NCBI RefSeq assembly: GCF_002252665.1
Contig: NZ_NQKZ01000003.1
Location: 62,001 to 126,000, forward strand
Length of the DNA: 64,000 bases
Direction: 5' to 3'
Source of the DNA: Synechococcus sp. 8F6
GTDB lineage: Bacteria > Cyanobacteriota > Cyanobacteriia > PCC-6307 > Cyanobiaceae
Shown: positions 37,996 through 46,244 of the stretch, in pieces
Numbering within the stretch: position 1 is the first letter of the stretch
Layout of the letters: every line of letters begins with the position of its first letter
Notes under the pieces: model-generated
Databases searched by the model: none
Told to the model about the DNA's origin: nothing
Seen by the model: the letters and a program-made list of their open reading frames with translations, nothing else
Position numbers and translations under genes: made by a program

Positions 37996-38019
37996 GGCAA
38001 GCGGGGACAAAAATCAATC

Positions 38020-39087
38020 CTAGGAGCCAGCCTCAGAGTGGACCGCAGTTGCAACACTGCGCTCCTCTGCCTCCTGCAGCAGCCGGCTGGCGGCGGCATC
38101 GGCAGCGATTCCCGCCAGGTCGACGCTGGTCAGCACTGGGCTGTTCCGGCGGCTCAGCTCGTGGTCGTAGCAGCGGTCGTAGTAATCCAGCATCTGGACG
38201 CAGGCGCTGGCCCAGTCGCAACGGTCGATTGCTTCCAGGGCCGTGGCGGTGCGCTGAGGCCCCAGCCGACGGGCGATCCGTTCGGTGGCCTGGCGCAGGG
38301 CCTCCTGCCCCTGGTTTCCATACACCGCCACGAGCTGCTCGACACGCTCTGCCAGTGGGCGCTGGATCTCGATCGCGGGCGCCTCCCCCATCTGCCGCCA
38401 CAGACCGGCGGGGATCCGGCAGCGGCCCACCTGGGCGCTTTCCGCCTCGACCCAGATCGGCGCCTGGCCCTCGAGAGCCTGCAGGTTGGACGCAAGACGA
38501 TTTTCGTAGTGCTCGCTGCTGGGTTGGGTCGGCAGCCCCAAGCCGCCAAAACTGCTTCCTCGGTGGTGGGCAAGCCCCTCCAGATCAACCACGGCTGCTC
38601 CCTGACGCCGCAGGGCCAGCAGCAGATCGGTCTTGCCGGTGCCGGTGCGTCCGCCCAGCACCAGCAGCGGCCAGGGCCGCTCGAAGGTGTCCAGCACCCA
38701 GCGGCGGTAGGCCTTGTAGCCACCCTCAAGCAGCAGCACCGGTAGCTCCAGGGTGCTGGCCAGCCAGGCGACGCTGCCTGAGCGCATGCCGCCCCGCCAG
38801 CAGTGCAGCCGCAGGGGTGTGTTGTGCTGACCCAGCCGGCGCAGCTCCTGGCCCAGCGCTGCCAACTTGGGACCCACCAGCTCCAGCCCAAGCTGGATCG
38901 CCGCAGGGCGACCCTTGTGCTTGTAGCAGGTGCCCACCTGAGCCCTTTCGTCATCGCTGAACAGGGGCAGGTTGAGGGCGCCAGGGATGTGGCCCTGGGC
39001 AAATTCCTGGGGACTACGTACATCGACGATGGGCCCGCCTGCCGCCAGGAAAGCTGCCACGGTGAGGGGGGGGCTGGCGCCCGGCAT
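38020..39087 (-). CDS. mnmH: tRNA 2-selenouridine/2-geranylthiouridine synthase
   Basis: The 355-residue protein has a rhodanese domain with catalytic Cys in LHCWRGGMRSGS, and a P-loop domain with GGRTGTGKTDLLLAL. MnmH modifies the wobble uridine of tRNAs for Lys, Glu and Gln, exchanging sulfur for selenium or adding a geranyl group. The ATG at 39087 (MPGASPPL) gives the family start. The selD partner is not in the window. It is divergent from the GUN4-like gene. Confidence 0.93.
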   Translation of the reverse strand: MPGASPPLTVAAFLAAGGPIVDVRSPQEFAQGHIPGALNLPLFSDDERAQVGTCYKHKGRPAAIQLGLELVGPKLAALGQELRRLGQHNTPLRLHCWRGGMRSGSVAWLASTLELPVLLLEGGYKAYRRWVLDTFERPWPLLVLGGRTGTGKTDLLLALRRQGAAVVDLEGLAHHRGSSFGGLGLPTQPSSEHYENRLASNLQALEGQAPIWVEAESAQVGRCRIPAGLWRQMGEAPAIEIQRPLAERVEQLVAVYGNQGQEALRQATERIARRLGPQRTATALEAIDRCDWASACVQMLDYYDRCYDHELSRRNSPVLTSVDLAGIAADAAASRLLQEAEERSVATAVHSEAGS

Positions 39088-39154
39088 CGCTGTTGTGGAT
39101 CTCTGCTGACATAGTGGTCCCACGCTGGCTTCGCTTCAGGCTTCGACCCCTTCC

Positions 39155-39883
39155 ATGCTTTCCGGTCCTCCGGTCACCGCCACCACTAGCGCCAGCCCCG
39201 AGTCTCTGCTTGAGCGCTTTCAGAGCGGCAATCCCCGACAGCGTCGTGCCCTGCTGGCCGCCCTGCAGGAGCAGCGGCAGCTCCTGCGGCCGCTGATCGC
39301 CGACCACCTGTCGGCCCTCGATGCCACTGGCGACGACTGGGCCGCCGGTTTCCTGATCCAGTTGTTGCTCGACGAGAGTGACGGCCTGCGCGACGCCTTC
39401 CTGGCCCGGTATCCCCTGGGGTGGCTGGCCACGGTGTCGGCGCGAGGACTCGACTACGCGCCGCTGCAACAGGCCCTGATGGCCCAACAGTTTGAGGAGG
39501 CCGATCGGATCACCAGCGCCCTGCTGCGGGAGCTGGCCGGGCCGACCGCGGTGCGCCGTGGCTATGTGTATTACAGCGAGGTGCCGCCGATGCCGTCGGC
39601 CGATCTCGACAGCCTGGATCGCCTCTGGGTGTGCTTTTCGCGCGGGCGTTTCGGGTTTTCCGTGCAAGGGCGACTGCTGCGCAGTTGCAACGACCGCTGG
39701 GAGCTGCTCTGGCCCAAGTTGGCCTGGAAGGACGGGGGCCGGTGGACCCGCTACCCGGGCTCCTTCCAGTGGTCCATCGATGCGCCCGAGGGGCACATGC
39801 CCCTGGTGAACCAGCTGCGGGGGGTGCGGTTGATGGATGCCCTGCTCAGCCATCCCGCTCTGCAACAGCGCATCTACGCCTGA
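39155..39883 (+). CDS. gun4: GUN4-like porphyrin-binding regulator
   Basis: The 242-residue protein has the N-terminal helical bundle of cyanobacterial GUN4 and the porphyrin-binding core: LDYAPLQQALMAQQFEEADRIT, WPKLAWKDGGRWTRYPGSFQWSIDAPEGHMPLVNQLRG. GUN4 stimulates magnesium chelatase and shields protoporphyrins, tuning chlorophyll synthesis. Cyanobacteria often have several GUN4-like proteins; whether this is the main one cannot be judged here. Confidence 0.9.
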   Translation: MLSGPPVTATTSASPESLLERFQSGNPRQRRALLAALQEQRQLLRPLIADHLSALDATGDDWAAGFLIQLLLDESDGLRDAFLARYPLGWLATVSARGLDYAPLQQALMAQQFEEADRITSALLRELAGPTAVRRGYVYYSEVPPMPSADLDSLDRLWVCFSRGRFGFSVQGRLLRSCNDRWELLWPKLAWKDGGRWTRYPGSFQWSIDAPEGHMPLVNQLRGVRLMDALLSHPALQQRIYA

Positions 39884-39938
39884 GCCAGGGTGCCGGCAGC
39901 GGCGTAGGGTCGAATTGGCCCCTGCGGATCCCAGCCGG

Positions 39939-40376
39939 ATGGCGCTGCGCTGGTCAGATTTCATCACGCCTTCGACCCTGCAGCTCGCTCCGCTGCTGGA
40001 GTTGCTGATTGAGCCGATCCGCTGCCTGCAGCTTCAGAGCCAGGTGCAGCTGGGTCTCCAGGAGGCGCTGGTCAACGCGGTGCGCCACGGCAATGGTTGC
40101 GATCCGGCCAAGTGCCTGCGGGTGCGGCGGATTGAAACCCCGCGCTGGCTGGTGTGGCAAGTGCAGGATGAAGGCCCGGGGCTGCCGCCGGATGCCCGCA
40201 CCACGTCCCTGCCGGAGCAGCTTGACGCCACCGGCGGACGAGGCCTGTTCTTGATCCACAACTGCTTTGACGACGTGCGCTGGAGCAGCCGCGGTAACCG
40301 GCTGCAACTGGCCGTCAGTCGCCAGCGGGCTGCGGTGCTGTCGCCGGTCGGTGGCTGGGGCAACCGGGGTCGCTGA
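39939..40376 (+). CDS. RsbW-like anti-sigma factor kinase (HATPase_c)
   Basis: The 145-residue protein is a single GHKL ATPase domain of the SpoIIAB/RsbW type. The N box is LGLQEALVNAVRHGNG, G1 is VQDEGPGL and G2 is GGRGLFLIHNCFDDV. Such kinases bind a target (often a sigma factor) and phosphorylate a STAS antagonist; a candidate partner is the STAS protein at 9137. The last 62 bp overlap a convergent gene. The targets are unknown. Confidence 0.85.
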   Translation: MALRWSDFITPSTLQLAPLLELLIEPIRCLQLQSQVQLGLQEALVNAVRHGNGCDPAKCLRVRRIETPRWLVWQVQDEGPGLPPDARTTSLPEQLDATGGRGLFLIHNCFDDVRWSSRGNRLQLAVSRQRAAVLSPVGGWGNRGR

Positions 40377-40641
40377 GCTCCCCCCGCAACCAGCCCAGGC
40401 CGTGTTCCACCAGTTCGATGGCCTGCTGGCGGGCGGCGCTGGCCTGGGGGGCGCTGGGGTCATCGCCGCCCAGCAGGAGCACCAGGGCAGCGGCCAGCTG
40501 CTCCGCTCCCCGTCGGGACCGCTGGGCCTTGAGGGCGTGCCAATCGCGATCGCCGATGGCCAGTTGGCGCTGCAGGGCCAGGGCCTGATCCAGGGCTCCC
40601 TCAGGCCAGCACCGGGATGGCTTGGGCGGCGAGGTGGGCAC
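40315..40641 (-). CDS. Conserved cyanobacterial protein, probably DUF6439
   Basis: From the GTG at 40641 the product is 108 residues, mostly helical: ALDQALALQRQLAIGDRDWHALKAQR, then GAEQLAAALVLLLGGD and AIELVEHGLGWLRGEL. This pattern recalls a conserved cyanobacterial family I associate with DUF6439, without known function. The longer frame to 40779 would overlap the gene starting at 40655 and is not used. The 3' end overlaps the RsbW-like gene by 62 bp. Confidence 0.65.
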   Translation of the reverse strand: MPTSPPKPSRCWPEGALDQALALQRQLAIGDRDWHALKAQRSRRGAEQLAAALVLLLGGDDPSAPQASAARQQAIELVEHGLGWLRGELSDPGCPSHRPATAPQPAGD

Positions 40642-40654
40642 TGGACGTTTGTTG

Positions 40655-40972
40655 ATGGCAGGCCCCATCCTGATGCCACTGCTGCGTTGCTGTGAGCTGG
40701 CTATGCCGAGCCGACCCCTGGGCCACCATCTGGTACACCAGCCGATCCGTCTGCTGCACCTCTTGGACGGCTTGTTCACCCAGGCCTCGCTGACGCGCCA
40801 CAGCTCCGGGGTGACCCAGCGGCGCCAACGCCAGCGCCTGGCCCTGACCCAGCGCCTGCTGGATCCGCTGCCGGAGTCTTTGGCACCCCCGCACCGGGTG
40901 GAGGTGTTGTTCTGGCGAGGGCTGCGCTGGTCGACCGCCGGATTGCTGCTGGCCTGGTTGCTGAAGCGTTAA
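40655..40972 (+). CDS. Hypothetical basic protein, 105 aa
   Basis: The ATG at 40655 gives 105 residues (MAGPILMPLLRCCELAMPSR), Arg/Leu-rich, with a hydrophobic C-terminal segment (STAGLLLAWLLKR). A later ATG at 40703 is also possible. I do not recognise it. It is divergent from the preceding gene and converges with the methyltransferase, overlapping its stop by 4 bp. Confidence 0.45.
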   Translation: MAGPILMPLLRCCELAMPSRPLGHHLVHQPIRLLHLLDGLFTQASLTRHSSGVTQRRQRQRLALTQRLLDPLPESLAPPHRVEVLFWRGLRWSTAGLLLAWLLKR

Positions 40973-42027
40973 CGCGGTTTACGCGCTGTCCAGATCCGCG
41001 TCATGAAGTGGGATTCGGCGGCGACGGCTTCAAATCCAGCCTGCCGCATGCGGCCGTCGATGTCGTCGCTGATGTAATCGCGGTAGTAGGGCTCGTGGAA
41101 CACGCGCCGGAAGTTTTCCATCGCGGCGCTGAATTGGGGGGAATCGGCCAGCTGCACCGAGTCGGCCAGCACCACCACCCCGCCGGGCTCGAGCACGCGA
41201 TAGGCCTCATCAATCACCGCCTGACGGGCGTCTCCAGGCAGTTCGTGAAACAGGAAGACGCAGGTGAGGCCTTGGAACGTGGCCTCCGCAAAGGGCATGC
41301 TTTCGCCATTGCCCTGCACCAGCTGGGGCAGCTCGCCGGGCAACTGGCTCAGCCATTTGTTCGCCTGGCGAAGGTAGGCCGTGGAGAGATCCAGGCCCAC
41401 CAGCTGGGCCTGGGGCAGGGCGGCCCGGATCTGGCGCAGCGTGCGGCCGGTGCCGGTGGCCACGTCGAGCACCCGCAACTGGCCCGCTGGCCGATCGGCA
41501 AAGGCTTTGATGCCTCGCAGCAGCGGCGCCAACACCCGCCGCCGCATCGGATCGGCGGTGCCGTTGAACAGAATCTCCACCTGCAGGTCGTAGAGGGCTG
41601 CGGAGTGGTCGCTCAGGTAGCCGTCAGTCTGGTGGTGAAAGTTCTGGAGGTAGTAGTCGGGGTAGGCGGCCGGATCCACATCCTGGGGTAGGTCACGCAC
41701 GTTGCGCTCGCTGCGGCGGGTCCAGGTGCTGGGCATGTCCAGCCATACCAGCGGGTAACGGCTGGCCCAGTCGAGCCAAGGGGCATCGAATAGCAACGAC
41801 GCTGGATACAGACCCTGCTCCGCCTCCTGCCAATCACGCTCGTGCAGGCAGTCCATCGACTGCTTGAGCCGGCCCATCAATTCCGGCGGCACCGGCACGG
41901 TTTTCGGGGTGCCATCCGGAGCCAGCAACCCCATCAGCCGGGTGCTCACTTCCTTATGGGTCAAGCCCAGCAAAGCCTTGCCCTGCTGCATGGTTTGGTA
42001 GGCCAGCTTGGTGAGCTGATCGGGCAT
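40969..42027 (-). CDS. Class I SAM-dependent methyltransferase
   Basis: The 352-residue protein has an N-terminal helical region (about 1-170) peculiar to a cyanobacterial subgroup, then a Rossmann methyltransferase: LRVLDVATGTGRTLRQIRAALPQAQLVGLDLS is motif I and II, and AYRVLEPGGVVVLADSVQ is the post-III strand. The C-terminal part contains PYYRDYISDDIDGRM. A lipid or quinone substrate is possible but not shown. The ATG at 42027 gives a subgroup-typical start. Confidence 0.85.
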   Translation of the reverse strand: MPDQLTKLAYQTMQQGKALLGLTHKEVSTRLMGLLAPDGTPKTVPVPPELMGRLKQSMDCLHERDWQEAEQGLYPASLLFDAPWLDWASRYPLVWLDMPSTWTRRSERNVRDLPQDVDPAAYPDYYLQNFHHQTDGYLSDHSAALYDLQVEILFNGTADPMRRRVLAPLLRGIKAFADRPAGQLRVLDVATGTGRTLRQIRAALPQAQLVGLDLSTAYLRQANKWLSQLPGELPQLVQGNGESMPFAEATFQGLTCVFLFHELPGDARQAVIDEAYRVLEPGGVVVLADSVQLADSPQFSAAMENFRRVFHEPYYRDYISDDIDGRMRQAGFEAVAAESHFMTRIWTARKPR

Positions 42028-42251
42028 GGCTGGGCAATCGCGTGCTGCCATTCCAGCCGATTGCCCCGGCGAGCGCGAGCAGCGAAGACCTGTGCCCCCC
42101 CCCTTGTGTTTCCAAGCAACGGCTCGAGATACAGCCCCCATGGCATGCAGCGATCCAGGAAGTCCTCGAATTCCAGGCCTGGAGACTCAGCTGAGCTGTG
42201 CTCGATCTGAGCTGATCAGTGTTCGGATTCGGCAGGTCCGCTTCGACCATC

Positions 42252-42277
42252 AAAAAGCCCCGGCCTTTGGCCAGGGC
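42252..42277 (-). terminator. Rho-independent terminator of glnA
   Basis: On the minus strand GCCCTGGCC pairs with GGCCGGGGC (9 bp, one G-U) around an AAA loop, followed by five T residues. It lies 34 nt after the glnA stop. The 284-bp gap from here to the methyltransferase ATG holds no other supported gene. Confidence 0.88.
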
Positions 42278-42310
42278 TCAGGGATTGAGCGCAATGCGAC
42301 AGCTCCTTGA

Positions 42311-43729
42311 TCAGGCGTCGTAATACATCACGAATTCGTGGGGGTGGGGCCGCTGGCGCAGCTGCTGGACCTCCTCGTATTTGAGAGCGATCCAGTTGTT
42401 GATGAAGTCTTCGGTGAAGACCCCGCCGGCCAGCAGGTAGTCCTTGTCGGCGTCGAGGGCCTCGAGGGCGCCGTTGAGGGAGGCGGGCACCGTGGAGATC
42501 TTGGACAACTCCTCCGCCGAGAGCTCAAACAGATCGACGTCGGTGCCATCGCCCGGATCGATCTGGTTTTTGATGCCGTCGATGCCGGCCATCAGCATGG
42601 CGGCAAAGCCCAGGTAGGGGTTGGAGAGGGCATCGCCAGAGCGGAACTCCAGGCGCTTGGCCTTGGGGCTGGGTCCGGTGAGCGGGATCCGCACAGCTGC
42701 GGAGCGGTTGCCCTGGGAATACACCAGGTTGACCGGAGCCTCGAAGCCCGGCACCAGACGCTTGTAGCTGTTGGTGGTGGGGTTGGTGAAGGCTAGGAAG
42801 CTGGGGGCGTGCCTGAGCAGGCCGCCGATGTACCAGCGGGCGGTTTGCGAGAGGTTGGCGTAGGTGCCTTCGCCGAAGAACAGCGGGTTGCCACCCTTCC
42901 AGAGGCTCTGGTGCACGTGCATGCCGCTGCCGTTGTCGGCAAACACCGGCTTGGGCATGAACGTGGCCGTCTTGCCGTACTTCTTGGCAATGTTGCGCAC
43001 CACGTACTTGTAAATCATCACGTTGTCGGCCGCGCTGATCAGCTCGGCAAACTTGATGCCCAGTTCGTGCTGAGCCGTGGCCACCTCGTGGTGCTGCTTC
43101 TCGATCGGCACACCCAGGCTGCCCATGGTGAGCAACATCTCGGAGCGCATGTCCTGAAGGGTGTCGTTGGGCGAAACCGGGAAGTAGCCCTCCTTCAGCT
43201 GGATCTTGTAGGCCAGGTTGCCGCCTTCCTCAAGCCGGGCGGTGTTCCAGGGGGCTTCGATCGAATCGACGCTGTAGAAGCTGCTGCCACTACCGGAGGT
43301 GTAGCGCACATCGTCGAAGACGAAGAACTCAGGCTCCGGACCGAAGTAGGCCGTGTCGGCGATGCCGGTGGAGCTGAGGTAATTCAGCGCCTTCTGGGCC
43401 AGGGCGCGGGGGCAGCGGGCATAGGGCTGGCCGCTGCGGGGCTCCTGGATCGAGCAGATCAGGCTGAGGGTTTTGTGGCTGTAGAAGGGGTCGATCCAGG
43501 CGGTGTTCGGATCCGGCACCATCGCCATGTCCGATTCATTGATCGCTTTCCAACCGCGGATCGAGGAGCCGTCGAAGGCCACACCTTCGCTGAAGGCGGC
43601 TTCATCGATCAGGTCGTTGCAGACCGTCAGGTGCTGCCATTTGCCGTGCAGGTCGACATATTTGAGGTCGATCAGCTCGATGCCCTCGTCATTGATCTGA
43701 CGCAGGACCTCTTGGGCTGTTTTGGCCAT
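42311..43729 (-). CDS. glnA: Glutamine synthetase type I
   Basis: The 472-residue GSI dodecamer assimilates ammonium into glutamine. The catalytic blocks [50 protein letters not shown] and ATP/glutamate site residues in NRSAAVRIP are intact, and the C-terminal segment has the adenylylation-type region, although cyanobacteria control GSI by small inactivating proteins. The ATG at 43729 (MAKTAQEV) matches the family. An NtcA-type promoter lies upstream. Confidence 0.98.
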   Translation of the reverse strand: MAKTAQEVLRQINDEGIELIDLKYVDLHGKWQHLTVCNDLIDEAAFSEGVAFDGSSIRGWKAINESDMAMVPDPNTAWIDPFYSHKTLSLICSIQEPRSGQPYARCPRALAQKALNYLSSTGIADTAYFGPEPEFFVFDDVRYTSGSGSSFYSVDSIEAPWNTARLEEGGNLAYKIQLKEGYFPVSPNDTLQDMRSEMLLTMGSLGVPIEKQHHEVATAQHELGIKFAELISAADNVMIYKYVVRNIAKKYGKTATFMPKPVFADNGSGMHVHQSLWKGGNPLFFGEGTYANLSQTARWYIGGLLRHAPSFLAFTNPTTNSYKRLVPGFEAPVNLVYSQGNRSAAVRIPLTGPSPKAKRLEFRSGDALSNPYLGFAAMLMAGIDGIKNQIDPGDGTDVDLFELSAEELSKISTVPASLNGALEALDADKDYLLAGGVFTEDFINNWIALKYEEVQQLRQRPHPHEFVMYYDA

Positions 43730-43773
43730 GACGAACAAAAGAGTGGGTGCCGCCCTAGTCGCGGCGTGGCGGG

Positions 43774-43815
43774 ACCGTACGGATCGCCCCGGCGCCGCTG
43801 TGTATCGCTTGTAAC
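43774..43815 (-). promoter_or_regulatory. NtcA-activated promoter of glnA (candidate)
   Basis: On the minus strand GTTACAAGCGATAC (43815-43802) fits the NtcA core GT-N10-AC, with one mismatch to GTA-N8-TAC. After exactly 22 nt comes TACGGT (43779-43774), the TA-N3-T -10 box used by class II NtcA promoters. The spacing falls in the 20-24 nt range for NtcA activation. It lies 45 bp upstream of the glnA start. Confidence 0.65.
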
Positions 43816-43937
43816 CAAATGGTGGGCAGCGCTTGCGTAACCGTTTCTGTCAACTTCCCCAGAACGCGCCCCTGGCCTGGGATTTGGCCAAATGTGAGTG
43901 CTACGTTCCGCTGTAGGTGCGTCGATTCGATCCCGCC

Positions 43938-44456
43938 ATGCGCGATGCCATCACTGGTCTGATTGGCCGTTACGACCAGCTCGGCCGCTATCTGGACCGG
44001 GACGCGATTGACCGGATCTCGGCCTACTACTCCGAGTCGGAGGTGCGTCTGGCGGCCGTGGAGCTGATCAACCGGGAAGCGGCGGCGATCGTGCGGGAAG
44101 CGGCCCAGCGCCTCTGGCTGGCGGATCCCGAGTTGATCCTCCCCGGCGGCAATGCCTACACCACGCGGCGGCTCTCGGCCTGCCTGCGCGACATGGACTA
44201 CTTCCTGCGTTACGCCAGCTACGCCCTGATCGCCGACGACGCTTCGATTCTCAACGAGCGGGTGCTCAACGGCCTGGACGACACCTACAAGAGCCTGGGC
44301 GTCCCCACCGGCCCCACCGTGCGCAGCATCGCCCTGATGGCGGATGTGGTGTGCGAGATGTTGCTCGATGTCGGCGTAACCGCCACCAACGTGGTGCGGG
44401 TTCCCTTCGAGCATCTCTGTCGTGGGCTCGGCGCCACCAACGTGCGTGCTCGCTAG
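43938..44456 (+). CDS. apcF: Allophycocyanin beta-18 subunit (phycobilisome core)
   Basis: The 172-residue phycobiliprotein has the globin-like fold of the core beta subunits: MRDAITGLIGRYDQLGRYLDRDAIDRIS, PGGNAYTTRRLSACLRDMDYFLRYASYAL, in which the Cys is the phycocyanobilin attachment site. The MRDA start and ACLRDMDY block fit ApcF, which replaces one ApcB in the terminal-emitter disc, better than ApcB itself. It is divergent from glnA, and only about 210 bp separate the two starts. Confidence 0.85.
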   Translation: MRDAITGLIGRYDQLGRYLDRDAIDRISAYYSESEVRLAAVELINREAAAIVREAAQRLWLADPELILPGGNAYTTRRLSACLRDMDYFLRYASYALIADDASILNERVLNGLDDTYKSLGVPTGPTVRSIALMADVVCEMLLDVGVTATNVVRVPFEHLCRGLGATNVRAR

Positions 44457-44515
44457 GCCGTTCGTCGCTGCTTAGGCTCGATCGATCTGTTCATCCGGTT
44501 TTGGTTTCCCTCCCC

Positions 44516-45694
44516 GTGCTGCCCCCCGTTAATTCCGCCCACCGCCGCACGCTGGGTCCCATCGCCACCCCAAACCGCCTGCTGCTCGGTCCTGGGCCAT
44601 CCAATGCCCACCCCACGGTGCTCCGGGCCCTAGCCCGCACCCCGATCGGCCACCTCGATCCGCTCTACGTCGAGCTGATGGGTGAGGTGCAGGAGCTGCT
44701 GCGTTACGCCTGGCAAACCGACAACCGCCTCACCATTCCCATGAGCGGCACTGGCAGTGCCGCGATGGAAGCCACCCTGGCCAACACGATTGAGCCCGGC
44801 GACACCGTGCTGGTGGCGGTCAAGGGGTATTTCGGTCTGCGCCTCGCCGACATTGCCGGCCGCTACCGGGCCAATGTCGTAACGCTGGAGAAGCCCTGGG
44901 GCGAAGCCTTCAGCCTGGCCGAGCTGGAGGAGGCTGTGGCCACTCACCGGCCCAAGATCCTGGCGATCGTCCATGCCGAAACCTCCACCGGCATCTGCCA
45001 GCCCATGGAGGGCATCGGCGATCTCTGCCGTCAGCACGACTGCCTGCTCTTGCTCGACACGGTCACCTCGCTTGGGGCCGTTCCCCTCTACCTCGATGCC
45101 TGGAAGGTGGATCTGGCCTACAGCTGCAGCCAGAAGGGCTTGAGCTGCCCTCCCGGTCTCGGTCCCTTCACCATGGGGCCCCGGGCCGCAGCCAAGATGA
45201 TGGCGCGCCAGGGCAAGGTGCCCAACTGGTACCTCGATGTCACCCTGCTCAACCAGTATTGGGGCAGCGACCGGGTGTATCACCACACCGCTCCGGTGAA
45301 CATGAACTTCGGCATGCGCGAGGCCCTGCGCCTGCTGGCCGAGGAGGGGCTGGACTCGGCCTGGGCCCGCCACCGCAGCAATGCCGAACGTCTCTGGGCT
45401 GGCCTGGAGCGTCTCGGCCTTGAGCTCCATGCCCCCGAGCACCTGCGCTTGCCCACCCTCACCACCGTGCGCATTCCGGAGGGTGTGGACGGCAAGGCCT
45501 TCACCCTCCACCTGCTCAACCAGCACGGCATCGAAGTGGGCGGCGGTCTCGGCGCTCTGGCGGGCAAGGTGTGGCGCATTGGTCTGATGGGCTACAACAG
45601 CCGGCCTGAAAACGTCGATCGGCTGCTCAATCTGTTCGAAACCGAGCTGCCGGCCTTCCGTCCCGCTGGAACCCCTGCTGCCGTCGCTGTCTGA
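44516..45694 (+). CDS. Alanine-glyoxylate/serine-pyruvate aminotransferase
   Basis: The 392-residue fold-type I PLP enzyme has the NRLLLGPGPSNAHP opening of the class V family, SGTGSAAMEATLANTIEPGD, LLLLDTVTSLGAVPL, and the PLP Lys in YSCSQKGLSCPPGLGPF. It likely aminates glyoxylate to glycine in photorespiration. GTG at 44516 is used; TTG at 44501 is also possible. The 3' end overlaps the convergent tadA gene by 68 bp. Confidence 0.9.
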   Translation: MLPPVNSAHRRTLGPIATPNRLLLGPGPSNAHPTVLRALARTPIGHLDPLYVELMGEVQELLRYAWQTDNRLTIPMSGTGSAAMEATLANTIEPGDTVLVAVKGYFGLRLADIAGRYRANVVTLEKPWGEAFSLAELEEAVATHRPKILAIVHAETSTGICQPMEGIGDLCRQHDCLLLLDTVTSLGAVPLYLDAWKVDLAYSCSQKGLSCPPGLGPFTMGPRAAAKMMARQGKVPNWYLDVTLLNQYWGSDRVYHHTAPVNMNFGMREALRLLAEEGLDSAWARHRSNAERLWAGLERLGLELHAPEHLRLPTLTTVRIPEGVDGKAFTLHLLNQHGIEVGGGLGALAGKVWRIGLMGYNSRPENVDRLLNLFETELPAFRPAGTPAAVAV

Positions 45695-46244
45695 ACCACG
45701 CGGCCAGCTGATCTCCAGCTGGTTCCCCCAACACTCCGCCGATCACCCGCATGTAGTGATGGGCGCTGGCTGCGGTGGCAAGGTTGTGGCAACTGCCCAG
45801 GGCGCCACGCTTGGGATCCAGTGCGCCAAACACCACGGTGCCCATGCGGGCCTGCACCAGGGCACCGGCGCACATCGGGCAGGGCTCCAGGCTTACCAGG
45901 AGGGTGCAGCCGTTGAAGCGCCAGTCGCCCCGCAGGCGTGCCGCCTGCCCCAGGGCCACCAGCTCGGCATGGCCGAGTGGATCGGCGTGGGCCTCGCGTC
46001 GGTTGCTGCCCCAGCCAATGCAGCGCCCCGCCTCATCCAGCACCACCGCCGCCACCGGAATCTCGCCGCTGGCTCCAACCCGCTGGCTGTGGCGCAGCAG
46101 GCGCTGCATCCATTGCTCATGGGTCCACAACGGCGCGTGCTGCGCCAGGGGCTGGGGGTCTGGGGATTGGGTGGACTCCAACGCCTGAGCCGCAGCAGCA
46201 ACCACACCCTTGTAGCTCACCTCCGCAGGTGAGAATGGAGTCAT
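45627..46244 (-). CDS. tadA: tRNA-specific adenosine deaminase
   Basis: The enzyme converts A34 to inosine in tRNA-Arg(ACG). The zinc motif is GHAELVAL and SLEPCPMCAGALVQARM, with RGDWRFNGCTLLVSLEP between. From 46244 it is 205 residues; the first 45 or so are extra to the family, and Met46 (at 46109, MQRLLRHSQ) is close to the usual start. The longest form shares 10 bp with the divergent decarboxylase start. Confidence 0.9.
   Translation of the reverse strand: MTPFSPAEVSYKGVVAAAAQALESTQSPDPQPLAQHAPLWTHEQWMQRLLRHSQRVGASGEIPVAAVVLDEAGRCIGWGSNRREAHADPLGHAELVALGQAARLRGDWRFNGCTLLVSLEPCPMCAGALVQARMGTVVFGALDPKRGALGSCHNLATAASAHHYMRVIGGVLGEPAGDQLAAWFRQRRQQGFQRDGRPAARFRTD

Noticed and set aside
41954-42253. 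A 99-residue minus-strand frame between glnA and the methyltransferase
   Set aside because: Its 3' part lies within the methyltransferase region and it starts inside the glnA terminator; no conserved pattern.
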